Below are positions 1 through 5,571 of a stretch of 7,183 nt of DNA, in pieces. Origin of the DNA: JBJKRF01 sp046704785 (GTDB lineage Bacteria; Chloroflexota; Anaerolineae; Anaerolineales; Villigracilaceae); the NCBI GenBank assembly GCA_046704785.1, contig JBJKRF010000115.1, positions 1-7,183 of the forward strand. Reading direction: 5' to 3'. Numbering within the stretch: position 1 is the first letter of the stretch; each line of letters begins with the position of its first letter. The position numbers and the translations under genes were made by a program. Under the pieces are notes generated by a model, which ran no database searches, was not told the DNA's origin, and worked only from the letters and a program-made list of their open reading frames with translations.

Positions 1-140
1 TGTTCCTCAAGTCGCAAGTTTGCCTCCAGCTTCCTCCAGACCTTGCCTCGCGACAACGCCCTTGCTCTTGGCTAATGGTTGGCGCAATCAGCCTCCATAA
101 GGGTCTCTCACCCTCTAGTCAACGCCCATGCTGGGCGCAC
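1..140 (-). mobile_element. Group IIC intron, 5' end of domain I (runs off left edge)
   Basis: Read on the minus strand from 140 downward, the sequence starts GTGCGCCCAGCATGGGCG, fitting the GUGYG 5' consensus of group II introns and their first GCCC...GGGC stem. It continues with AGGGTGAGAGACCC, then TTAGCC..AGAGCAAGGGCG, GGAGGAAGCTGGAGGCAAAC and CTTGAGGAACA. These blocks match, in order and spacing, domain I of class IIC introns such as the Oceanobacillus iheyensis intron, as I recall that sequence. Group II introns are self-splicing retroelement RNAs that usually carry a reverse transcriptase/maturase between domains IV parts. Only the first 140 nt are inside the window, so the maturase, EBS loops and domain V cannot be seen. 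The 5' boundary directly follows a terminator hairpin, the usual IIC target. Whether the intron is complete and mobile is unknown. Confidence 0.85.
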
Positions 141-145
141 CAAAG

Positions 146-175
146 CAAAACGGGACTGTGCACAGTCCCGTTTTG
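146..175. terminator. Palindromic rho-independent terminator of the VOC gene; intron target site
   Basis: A perfect palindrome at 147-174 is flanked by A4 on the left and T4 on the right, with core CGGGACTGTG/CACAGTCCCG; C146/G175 extend it. It lies 22 bp past the VOC stop codon. On the minus strand the stem is followed by TTTTGCTTTG, so it can terminate that gene. The symmetry also gives a T-run on the plus strand, so it may work both ways. The group IIC intron starts 6 nt beyond the T4 on the minus strand. Confidence 0.85.
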
Positions 176-197
176 GTGAATTTAGCAATTCGATTCT

Positions 198-1109
198 CTA
201 TCGGCGGACGCTCAACACTACACCGTTTTGTGACGGGTCGTGGAGCAGCCAGCCTTCGTCCGTCTGGCTCGCAGGCGCGTTCGATTTGTCGATGCGCGCG
301 AGCACTTCATCCAGCGCGTTCTGGTTCGGCAGTTCCACGGTGAAGTAACGCAGGCCCAAGGCATCGGGCGGCGGGGACGGCGCGCCCTCGCCCTGCCAGG
401 TGTTCAAGCCAATATGGTGATGATAACCGCCCGCAGAGACAAATGCGGCCCGCATGGACTTTGCATTTCCCATCACGTCGAAGCCGATGATCCCGTGATA
501 GAAATCCACGGCTTCGTCCACATCACGCACATGCAAATGGACGTGGCCGATACGCGTTTCTTTGGGAGCGGGCGCGTCCAGGCGGTCGTCGTCGCTGAGG
601 TGGCCGAACAGAGCCTCCACATCCAAAGACTCCCGCCCGTTGCTCAGCGTGCCGTCTGCCCGCCGGGCGATATACTCCCCGTTTTCCATGCCCATCCAGC
701 CATCCTCGGGCGATTCGGTGTATAGCTCGATGCCATTTCCTTCGGGGTCATCAAGGTACGTAGTCTTGGTCATGATGTGGTCGGTGGGGTAGTTCGGATA
801 TTTCAACGCAAACAGACGCGCCATGGCGCGTGCCAGTTCACGCCGGTTGTGAAACAAGACGGCGAAGTGATACAGACCCGTCACGCGACGATATCTTCGG
901 CTGTGTGGCTCCTCCACCAAACGGAGCAGGTCCGCACCGCCCGCACCCAACCCGACCCGATTCCCTTCACGCCAATGTTGGACGAATCCCAGCACCTGTT
1001 GATAGAAAGCAACCTGACGATCGAGGTTGGCAACGCGCAGGGAGACGTATCCGATCAGCGTGGCAGGATGAATCGCGGCTGCTTTGTTCAAAGACCGGTT
1101 TGGAAGCAT
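198..1109 (-). CDS. VOC-family glyoxalase/extradiol dioxygenase-like protein (CatE-like)
   Basis: 303 aa, probably cytoplasmic, with two vicinal-oxygen-chelate modules: about residues 16-135 and 186-303. Each opens with the typical beta-alpha start (IGYVSLRVANLDRQVAFY; IGHVHLHVRDVDEAVDFYHG) and has the G(Y/L)..H block (LYHFAVLF; GYHHHIGLNTW). Candidate metal ligands are H81, E128 (DPEGNGIELY), H191 and H230-H232. At the place in module 2 equivalent to E128 there is Val298 (NGVVL). The best family match is the Bacillus CatE/YfiE group annotated as catechol-2,3-dioxygenase, which as I recall also lacks the C-terminal Glu. Length fits that group (about 285-300 aa). The substrate cannot be told from sequence, and nothing nearby suggests aromatic degradation. 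The ATG at 1109 has AGGAGG 10 nt upstream (1120-1125), which overlaps the upstream gene's stop, suggesting translational coupling. A terminator follows. Confidence 0.85.
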   Translation of the reverse strand: MLPNRSLNKAAAIHPATLIGYVSLRVANLDRQVAFYQQVLGFVQHWREGNRVGLGAGGADLLRLVEEPHSRRYRRVTGLYHFAVLFHNRRELARAMARLFALKYPNYPTDHIMTKTTYLDDPEGNGIELYTESPEDGWMGMENGEYIARRADGTLSNGRESLDVEALFGHLSDDDRLDAPAPKETRIGHVHLHVRDVDEAVDFYHGIIGFDVMGNAKSMRAAFVSAGGYHHHIGLNTWQGEGAPSPPPDALGLRYFTVELPNQNALDEVLARIDKSNAPASQTDEGWLLHDPSQNGVVLSVRR

Positions 1110-1119
1110 CCGTAAACAG

Positions 1120-1125
1120 CCTCCT
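1120..1125 (-). promoter_or_regulatory. Shine-Dalgarno of the VOC gene, overlapping the upstream stop
   Basis: The minus strand reads AGGAGG 10 nt before the ATG at 1109. Its first bases overlap the TAG stop (1124-1126) of the membrane-protein gene, so ribosomes ending there sit on this site. It supports both the ATG at 1109 and co-expression of the two genes. Confidence 0.7.
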
Positions 1126-1522
1126 ATAGAACGGTCGGCAACACCAGCGCGATCAGTGTAAGCGGGAGCGCCACCAGGATCGTTTTCAACTGGACACGGC
1201 GCGCCTGCCGTTTGACCTGCGCCAGTTCGTCCGCATCGCCTATCTTCTCCATATGGTCGCCTAATTTACGCGAGTCAATAGCAGCCAGGGCAACGCAAGT
1301 TTTATCGTGCCACTGGAAAAACCCGGTGCCTGCGCCAAAAAGAAGCGGCAGCAGAATCAGCCGCCACCAGCGACTCGCGCCGCTTGCCATCAACACGCCC
1401 AAAAGGACAAGGCTGACCACCAACGCAAACACGCCAAACGCCAGGCGTTTGCGCCGTTCACTGGTGCTGATGTTGGCAATACAGACTTCTCCAAGGACAG
1501 GGGTTTGAGGTTCAACTGACAT
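1124..1522 (-). CDS. Small three-helix membrane protein of unknown function
   Basis: 132 aa with three hydrophobic segments at about residues 28-47, 54-70 and 113-131, hence an inner-membrane protein. A conserved-looking core reads SERRKRLAFGV before helix 1, RWWRL at the start of helix 2, and GFFQWHDKTCVALAA after it. I remember similar unnamed proteins in other bacteria with the RWWR and FFQ..KTCV..AA signature, but know no function for them. The loop at 80-112 is charged. The frame is open up to an ATG at 1621, but the ATG at 1522 is preceded by AAAAGGAG with a 6-nt spacer (SD at 1529-1536), and the extra 33 residues look non-coding. The VOC gene begins 14 bp after its stop, so the two probably form a small operon. 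The link between a membrane protein and a VOC enzyme is not explained by the sequence. Confidence 0.75.
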   Translation of the reverse strand: MSVEPQTPVLGEVCIANISTSERRKRLAFGVFALVVSLVLLGVLMASGASRWWRLILLPLLFGAGTGFFQWHDKTCVALAAIDSRKLGDHMEKIGDADELAQVKRQARRVQLKTILVALPLTLIALVLPTVL

Positions 1523-1733
1523 ACAAGGCTCCTTTTGAACTAACCGATAAACGTTCTTGCGCCGTTGCGCGTTTACCATTTTGTCACGCAAGCAACGCGA
1601 ATTCCAGCTTCTCTTTGACATGAAGCATTGTAATCCGATTCGGATGGAATTCGCGGTTGGTGATCAATATTTTGTTCACGCCGGTTTGACAATCATCGAT
1701 TTGGGACTTCGGGATTTGCCATCCGAGAAAACC
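1523..1733. other. Intergenic region upstream of the membrane protein gene
   Basis: No coding region is credible here. On the minus strand the only promoter-like pair is TTGTCA (1687-1692) followed after 17 nt by TATTGA, with a poor -10, so I do not call a promoter. The SD of the downstream gene is at 1529-1536. A plus-strand TTGACA at 1615-1620 has no matching -10 and no gene after it. Confidence 0.4.
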
Positions 1734-1760
1734 AGCCGCCTTTCAGTTTGAAAGGCGGCT
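1728..1760 (-). terminator. Rho-independent terminator after the Eis-like acetyltransferase
   Basis: A perfect 12-bp stem (1734-1745 with 1749-1760) has a 3-nt loop. On the minus strand it is followed by GG and then TTTTCTC. It lies 13 bp past the stop codon at 1774-1776 and closes the transcript of the genes to its right. The stem core is AGCCGCCTTTCA. Confidence 0.85.
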
Positions 1761-1773
1761 TTAGGAAGCTTGT

Positions 1774-3126
1774 TCAGGCAATCCCAAGAAGTGACGAGGC
1801 CTTTTTTGGGAAAAGCGTCGTCAAGAGCAGGCGCACCTCGTCGTTTTCCCAGTTGCAATCAGGATAGGCCCGTTCGAGTTCGTCCAGGGAGTGATGACCA
1901 AAGACCAGGTGCAGGAAGGTCTGGTCGGGGAAGGTCGCGTCGCCATATTTTGCCGGCGAGGGCCTCCAGGCTTCGACCTTACTCAATTTACCGTGATCAA
2001 AGCGCAGGTGCAGTCCATCCCGATAAAAACCGATATCGAGCATGCCACTATAGCCAGGGATGTACGACTCAGCAAGGCGGCGCTCCATAACAGGCACAAT
2101 CCGCTGCAGGAAAGCCGGCAGGTCGGGTACGCGCAAGTACCAGGCATAATCATTCCGCACAAAGGGCAGATGCTCGGGAAAAACTTCATAAACCGGGTGC
2201 GAGGTGCCGTGCCAGAAGCCGAAGGCCTGCAAACGTTTGCCTTCCTTGCGGGCGATTTTCTGGCCTGTTTTCCATAAAGAACGGATGACGCTCGGCGTGA
2301 CATCCAACCATGAAGTTCCCGGCAGGATTTCGTACATGGTCGCCACGAACAGGTTCTTGCCCCATACGAACCAGGGATGAGCCAGGAAGCCCACCGGCTC
2401 GCTGCTCTGTGCATCTTCGACAATGAGCAATTCGTAACGGTTGAGGTTACGCTCACTTTGACGGTTCAATTCGTAACGCCAGATAGCCAGATCGCGCACA
2501 GCGGAAATCAAGGAACGTTTCTGGGCCTCCCCATACAGTCGATGAACAAAGCCCAGGTCGGCTTCCCTGGCGGGGCGGATACGATAAAGTTCTTTTTCAC
2601 CATTGGGCAGGAGCGGGATATGCGGCACAAAACCAACACGCCCGCCCCCCAATTCCAGGGCCATTTCGTAACCGAACTGGCGATAAAAGTAAGGGATGCC
2701 GGTGATCGCCTGAACCAGGTGGCCGCGTTCCTCGCTCCAGCGGTGGACTTCTTCGAATTGAGCCCGAACCAGGCCTTTGTTGCGAAACTCCGGCAGGGTG
2801 CCGACCAGTTCAGGACGTCCAACACCGAATTCGACCCCTTCATACGACCAGGTTTGCGAGATCAGATTCATCGACGAGACGATCCGCCCCGTCGACGCTT
2901 CCTCGACAATGGTGAAATCGTCGACGCTCATGGTGGGGTGCGGACGGGTAAGCAGGTCGCGCGTCCAGACGCCAATACGGTCGTCCGGTTTGTTCCAGCC
3001 GGCATCGCTATGAATATGCGCGTTGAAATTGCTTAATCTATCGGCGTCTTCCGATGTGGAACGGCGCAGAATCAATCCATCCCCCAGGTCCTTTAATATT
3101 GCGACCTCGCGCTGGGATGTCAACAT
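1774..3126 (-). CDS. Eis-like GNAT N-acetyltransferase with SCP2-like C-terminal domain
   Basis: 450 aa, likely cytoplasmic, using acetyl-CoA to acetylate an amine. Layout: first GNAT domain about 18-165, with the acetyl-CoA loop in VGTLPEFRNKGLVRAQ (108-123) and the Eis-type block IPYFYRQFGYEMA (144-156); a second, catalytically degenerate-looking GNAT fold about 183-330; and an SCP2-like domain about 335-450 ending HLVFGHHSLDELERAYPDC...LLTTLFPKK. This three-part plan and the length (Eis proteins are about 400-420 aa) define the Eis-like family. Its members include aminoglycoside or lysine acetyltransferases, but many are uncharacterised and the substrate here is unknown. The ATG at 3126 has GGAG 7 nt upstream. 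It lies 39 bp after the HAD gene with no terminator between, so it is probably last in the zinc-ribbon/HAD/acetyltransferase unit, followed by a strong terminator. Confidence 0.88.
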   Translation of the reverse strand: MLTSQREVAILKDLGDGLILRRSTSEDADRLSNFNAHIHSDAGWNKPDDRIGVWTRDLLTRPHPTMSVDDFTIVEEASTGRIVSSMNLISQTWSYEGVEFGVGRPELVGTLPEFRNKGLVRAQFEEVHRWSEERGHLVQAITGIPYFYRQFGYEMALELGGGRVGFVPHIPLLPNGEKELYRIRPAREADLGFVHRLYGEAQKRSLISAVRDLAIWRYELNRQSERNLNRYELLIVEDAQSSEPVGFLAHPWFVWGKNLFVATMYEILPGTSWLDVTPSVIRSLWKTGQKIARKEGKRLQAFGFWHGTSHPVYEVFPEHLPFVRNDYAWYLRVPDLPAFLQRIVPVMERRLAESYIPGYSGMLDIGFYRDGLHLRFDHGKLSKVEAWRPSPAKYGDATFPDQTFLHLVFGHHSLDELERAYPDCNWENDEVRLLLTTLFPKKASSLLGIA

Positions 3127-3165
3127 GTTTATTCTCCAGCTCCAATCGCAAGGCGACGGAGTAAA

Positions 3166-3765
3166 TCAATCGATCCAATTGTGGATTTCGGCGATGGCTT
3201 CTTCCGACCCGTGAAACACAAATCCATGCATACCAAGCGCATTCGCGCCCTGGATGTTGGCGGGCATATCGTCGAAAAAGATGGTCTCCTCAGGACGCAC
3301 GCCCAAGGCCTGCAAAGCATACTCGTAAATTTGCGGGTCGGGCTTGGCGAAACCGACTTCCGCCGAAATGGTAAGGCTGTCGAAGGCGTTATCGATGCCC
3401 TCACTGCAGGCCCACGCACGCAGGCCATCCCAGGCATTGCTGATGAGGCCGGTCTTGAGTCGCGGGCGCAGCGCATTCACAAAGTCCAGCAGAGGCCGGT
3501 CGATCACGTCGCCGCCGAAAAACGTCTCGTAAACGCGCTCCTTTTCGCTTTCTGGCAAATGCAAACTTTGTAGAACGCTTTGCCAGTGGGCTTCCTCGCT
3601 GATCGCGCCCACCGAAGCCTGAGACGCTGTTTCGCTGCCGAAGACGACAGCCTCGAGGCCACGATAGCCCAGACCCACGCTTTGCGCCAACTGCGTGCGC
3701 GGCGTGCGATCTTCGGTGCGAACGAGTACACCGCCCAAATCAAAATAGACGGCGCGGATGCTCAT
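3166..3765 (-). CDS. HAD-IA family hydrolase (YihX-like phosphatase)
   Basis: 199 aa cytoplasmic HAD-superfamily hydrolase. Motif I is VYFDLGGVLV with nucleophile D9; motif II is LISN with S109; motif III is K141 in KPDPQIY; motif IV is FFDDMPANIQGANALGM with D165/D166. A helical cap lies between about 15 and 95, as in subfamily IA. Position D+2 of motif I is Gly11, not the usual Asp. The same DLG arrangement is found in E. coli YihX (alpha-glucose-1-phosphatase) and the epoxide-hydrolase N-terminal domain, so this is a subgroup trait rather than damage. Substrate is unknown, probably a small phosphorylated metabolite. The ATG at 3765 overlaps the TGA of the zinc-ribbon gene (ATGA), with a weak purine-rich SD, implying translational coupling. 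Confidence 0.9.
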   Translation of the reverse strand: MSIRAVYFDLGGVLVRTEDRTPRTQLAQSVGLGYRGLEAVVFGSETASQASVGAISEEAHWQSVLQSLHLPESEKERVYETFFGGDVIDRPLLDFVNALRPRLKTGLISNAWDGLRAWACSEGIDNAFDSLTISAEVGFAKPDPQIYEYALQALGVRPEETIFFDDMPANIQGANALGMHGFVFHGSEEAIAEIHNWID

Positions 3766-4067
3766 TTCTTCTTGACCGTGGCCTTCTTCGTTTCATCAGC
3801 CGTCTTCTCTGCCGTTGCGTTCTTAGCTGGTTTCGCTTCGGGCTCTGGCTGCGCCTCGGCAGACTTTTCGAACGCCGCAAGCGCCTCTTCCCAACCGGGG
3901 AAAGCGTGCTCCAGGCGCTCACGCGGAATCTGATTCGTACGTCGGCAGCGCGGACAATGAGCGTCGTAGTGACGCAGGCCCTCGGCTTGCAGCGTCTGCA
4001 AGGCCAACAGCATTTCAGTACGGCCAATGGCAAAGGGTGTTTGGCAATATGAACAGCGCAGATTCAT
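3762..4067 (-). CDS. Small zinc-ribbon protein with Lys/Ala/Glu-rich tail
   Basis: 101 aa. The N-terminal half carries two CxxC knuckles, C5-S-Y-C8 and C38-P-R-C41, the four-cysteine pattern of a zinc ribbon, separated by a helical MLLALQTLQAEG stretch. Residues about 68-101 are low-complexity (EPEAKPAKNATAEKTADETKKATVKKK), probably disordered and strongly basic at the end, which could bind nucleic acid or acidic partners. I do not recognise a named family, though similar CxxC...CPRC proteins are common in Chloroflexota. The frame is open to 4223, but the ATG at 4067 has AAAAGGAGG 4 nt upstream and the extension would cover the likely promoter. It is the first gene of the unit with the HAD hydrolase, overlapping it by 4 bp. 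Confidence 0.8.
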   Translation of the reverse strand: MNLRCSYCQTPFAIGRTEMLLALQTLQAEGLRHYDAHCPRCRRTNQIPRERLEHAFPGWEEALAAFEKSAEAQPEPEAKPAKNATAEKTADETKKATVKKK

Positions 4068-4071
4068 GGAA

Positions 4072-4080
4072 CCTCCTTTT
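4072..4080 (-). promoter_or_regulatory. Strong Shine-Dalgarno fixing the zinc-ribbon start
   Basis: The minus strand reads AAAAGGAGG, 4 nt before the ATG at 4067. It settles the start against the longer reading frame that is open up to 4223. Confidence 0.75.
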
Positions 4081-4094
4081 GTCGATACAGGTTG

Positions 4095-4100
4095 AGTATA
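4095..4100 (-). promoter_or_regulatory. Candidate -10 box for the zinc-ribbon/HAD/acetyltransferase unit
   Basis: TATACT on the minus strand matches five of six bases of the -10 consensus and would place a transcript start about 20 nt before the ATG at 4067. No -35-like hexamer is found 16-18 nt upstream, so the call is weak. Confidence 0.3.
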
Positions 4101-4130
4101 CGCCCATTCTATGTTTTCGGCCCCGATTTT

Positions 4131-4153
4131 GGGACAGCCCTTTGGGGCTTCCC
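4131..4153 (-). other. Intergenic hairpin after the acetyltransferase pair
   Basis: On the minus strand GGGA-AGCCC, loop CAAA, GGGCT-G-TCCC forms a 9-bp stem with one bulged G. It lies 32 bp past the stop at 4186. It is followed by A-rich, not T-rich, sequence, so it is not a standard rho-independent terminator. It could stabilise the 3' end of the transcript. Confidence 0.45.
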
Positions 4154-4185
4154 GTGACAAGAGAATCGATGCGGGGATCGGAACT

Positions 4186-4779
4186 CTATTTCGATGGCTC
4201 GCGGGCTTGCTCCGCCGGAACATACCCGTTCAAGCGAAGCCATTCGCTCTTGAGCGCACCCATGTACAGCACATCGTAGCGTTTACCGTCACGTCGGATG
4301 ACCTGCCGTGCACAGCCCTCTGAGCGGAAGCCGGCTTTTTCATAGGATTTGACCGCACGCGAATTGTACGCAAAAACCGACAACGACACGCGATGACGGT
4401 TCAACTCCGTAAACGCAAACCGCAATACCAGTTTCATGGCGTCTGTGCCGTAGCCCTTGCCCCAATACGCGCGCTCGCCCAGGCCGATGCCTACCCAGGC
4501 ATTCCCGTAGATTGTCAAGCCACCCAAATCGACGAAACCGATCAAGCGATCCTCCTCTAACGTGCGGACGCCGAACAGGTACGTCTCCGTCGAACTCTTT
4601 TCCAGTTCTTTTTCCAGCAACTCTTTAAGCGCTTTCGGCGAGTACAGGTGGGCGGGGTCGAGGTCCAACAGGCGGTCATACTCCGAATCGTGCCCCCACT
4701 TCGACCAGTACTCTGCGTGCGTTTCAGCGTCCTCCGCCGTCAGACGAACGAGACTGCCGCGAAAAATATCGGTTTCCAT
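4186..4779 (-). CDS. GNAT acetyltransferase, RimJ/RimL type
   Basis: 197 aa, a single GNAT domain of the Acetyltransf_3 (RimJ/RimL) type. It opens with FRGSLVRLTAEDAETHAEYW, carries the acetyl-CoA loop RAYWGKGYGTDAM (103-115), the following helix LVLRFAFTELNRHRV, and the C-terminal block NSRAVKSYEKAGF (139-151). Proteins of this type acetylate N-termini of ribosomal proteins, or small-molecule amines such as spermidine or antibiotics; sequence alone does not choose. The ATG at 4779 directly follows the TGA of the upstream gene with no gap, and GGAGG lies 8 nt upstream inside that gene, so translation is probably coupled. It is likely a diverged paralogue of its neighbour, sharing the VRLT opening, the GYG loop and the LLRFAF.EL helix. 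No clear terminator follows. Confidence 0.9.
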   Translation of the reverse strand: METDIFRGSLVRLTAEDAETHAEYWSKWGHDSEYDRLLDLDPAHLYSPKALKELLEKELEKSSTETYLFGVRTLEEDRLIGFVDLGGLTIYGNAWVGIGLGERAYWGKGYGTDAMKLVLRFAFTELNRHRVSLSVFAYNSRAVKSYEKAGFRSEGCARQVIRRDGKRYDVLYMGALKSEWLRLNGYVPAEQAREPSK

Positions 4780-5358
4780 TCACTTTTCCTCCACCTTCTG
4801 ACCACTCCATTCGTGCCGGAGCAAACCGAAAGACAGCGCATCCCAGCGACGACCTTCACGCTCGATAGACTCCCGCTGGCGAATCTCTTCCATGAAGCCA
4901 AACTTGCGGGCCAGATGAATCGCAGCCAGGTTATATTCCGGGAGGATGGCCATCAGCCGGTACAGATTCAACTCGTCGAAAGCAAAACGCAAAAGGAGGG
5001 CCAGAGCGTCCGCCCCGTAGCCTTTCTTCTGCTCCGAAGGGCCGATCACGAACTGAAGCATTCCCACTCCCGACGGCCAGTTGATCCAATAGATTTTGGC
5101 GCAGCCCACGAGGCGCTCATCCTGCAACGGACGAATGTGGAAATAGAAAATGTTCTTCTCGCTCTCCACTGATTTTTCGATCTTTTCGAGCTGTTTGCGT
5201 ACCTGCGGCGGAGAGAGCAGTTGCACCGGCTTGACATTCAATGCGCGCAGGAAGGCGCTTTGCTGCGTCCAAACGGAGATCGTCTCGGGGTCCTTGTCAT
5301 ATTCGATTCGCGTCAGGCGCACCAGGCGCCCCGTGTAAAGCGAAGTTGCCAATTCCAT
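4780..5358 (-). CDS. GNAT acetyltransferase, RimJ/RimL type (diverged paralogue)
   Basis: 192 aa, a single GNAT domain. It opens YTGRLVRLTRIEYDKDPETIS and has the acetyl-CoA loop FVIGPSEQKKGYGADAL (103-119), the helix LLLRFAFDELNLYRL, and NLAAIHLARKFGF (143-155). It resembles the next gene in order and motifs but is clearly diverged, for example QKKGYG against YWGKGYG. It is probably cytoplasmic with an unknown amine substrate. The ATG at 5358 has AAGGAGA just upstream. It begins only 21 bp after the T-tract of the second of two terminators and has no convincing promoter of its own, so its expression may depend on read-through from the promoter at 5599-5627. Its stop abuts the next start, making a two-gene operon. 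Confidence 0.88.
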   Translation of the reverse strand: MELATSLYTGRLVRLTRIEYDKDPETISVWTQQSAFLRALNVKPVQLLSPPQVRKQLEKIEKSVESEKNIFYFHIRPLQDERLVGCAKIYWINWPSGVGMLQFVIGPSEQKKGYGADALALLLRFAFDELNLYRLMAILPEYNLAAIHLARKFGFMEEIRQRESIEREGRRWDALSFGLLRHEWSGQKVEEK

Positions 5359-5379
5359 AATTTCTCCTTAGAGGTCTCC

Positions 5380-5417
5380 AAAAAGAAAAACGGTCATAGA
5401 GATGCTTCCATGGCCGT
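5380..5417 (-). terminator. Second tandem terminator-like hairpin before the acetyltransferase pair
   Basis: On the minus strand ACGGCCAT (5417-5410) pairs with ATGACCGT (5397-5390) over 8 positions with one C-A mismatch and a 12-nt loop. It is followed by TTTTTCTTTTT. It is weaker than the hairpin just upstream but has a long U-tract. It ends 21 bp before the ATG at 5358. Confidence 0.6.
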
Positions 5418-5423
5418 AGAGAC

Positions 5424-5459
5424 AAAAAAAGGCCACGGGGCGAGAGTGCGCCGTGGCCT
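5424..5459 (-). terminator. Strong rho-independent terminator after the 28-codon ORF
   Basis: On the minus strand AGGCCACGG (5459-5451) pairs perfectly with CCGTGGCCT (5438-5430), with a 12-nt loop, followed by a run of seven T. It lies 17 bp after the TAG of the short ORF and upstream of the acetyltransferase pair. It could end the short transcript and any read-through from the lipoprotein gene, or act as the terminator arm of an attenuator. Confidence 0.88.
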
Positions 5460-5498
5460 ACAGGGCGGGGAAAAGGCTAACGAGGAGCAGGCGCACTC
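5444..5498 (-). promoter_or_regulatory. Candidate antiterminator pairing in the leader
   Basis: On the minus strand GAGTGCGCC (5498-5490, inside codons 22-25 of the short ORF) is perfectly complementary over 9 bp to GGCGCACTC (5452-5444). The latter comprises the last two bases of the terminator 5' arm plus its loop. This pairing would hold the remaining 5' arm in its loop and compete with terminator folding, although direct base overlap is only 2 nt. The same ORF segment can pair over 7 bp with GGCGCAC at the SD (5573-5567). The complementarity is seen; the function is inferred. Confidence 0.4.
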
Positions 5499-5563
5499 CA
5501 AGGGTCGACAGCAACGCTGCCAGCAGTAAGGACAATCAAAACCCAGTTATCGATGCGTACCAT
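5477..5563 (-). CDS. 28-codon ORF, possible leader peptide or small protein
   Basis: The ORF starts ATG GTA CGC ATC GAT and encodes MVRIDNWVLIVLTAG...PWSAPAPR, 28 aa, ending in TAG. Support is positional: AAAGGAGG lies 8 nt before the ATG, a good promoter ends about 35 nt upstream, and a strong terminator begins 17 bp after the stop. The peptide has two Trp (7 and 22) and a Val/Ile/Leu-rich stretch at 8-12 but no run of one regulatory amino acid, so it is not a typical amino-acid-operon leader. It resembles no peptide I know. It could be a leader peptide whose translation controls the downstream acetyltransferase pair, or an independent small protein. The +1 frame after codon 12 is strongly hydrophobic up to a stop at the terminator base, so a frameshift or sequence error is possible. 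Confidence 0.45.
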   Translation of the reverse strand: MVRIDNWVLIVLTAGSVAVDPWSAPAPR

Positions 5564-5571
5564 ATCGTGCG

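Noticed and set aside
79..348. 89-aa plus-strand open frame at the left edge
   Set aside because: It overlaps the intron domain I and the terminator palindrome and is antisense to the end of the VOC gene.
240..725. 161-aa plus-strand open frame
   Set aside because: It is an antisense shadow of the VOC gene, with no motif or SD.
1615..1620. Perfect TTGACA on the plus strand
   Set aside because: It has no suitable -10 at 16-18 nt, and no plus-strand gene follows.
1523..1621. 33-residue N-terminal extension of the membrane protein
   Set aside because: The ATG at 1522 has an AAAAGGAG SD at ideal spacing, and the extension is basic and unlike a signal or a conserved domain.
2377..3036. 219-aa plus-strand open frame
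   Set aside because: It is antisense to the Eis-like acetyltransferase, which has clear family motifs; the plus-strand product has none.
4068..4223. 52-residue N-terminal extension of the zinc-ribbon protein
   Set aside because: The ATG at 4067 has AAAAGGAGG just upstream; the extension would span the intergenic hairpin and the likely -10 box.
5140..5180. Weak promoter-like or structured segment upstream of the acetyltransferase pair
   Set aside because: No matching -35/-10 pair was found inside the gene. The only candidate nearer the start (TTGTCT-17-TCTCTA within the terminators) has a very poor -10.
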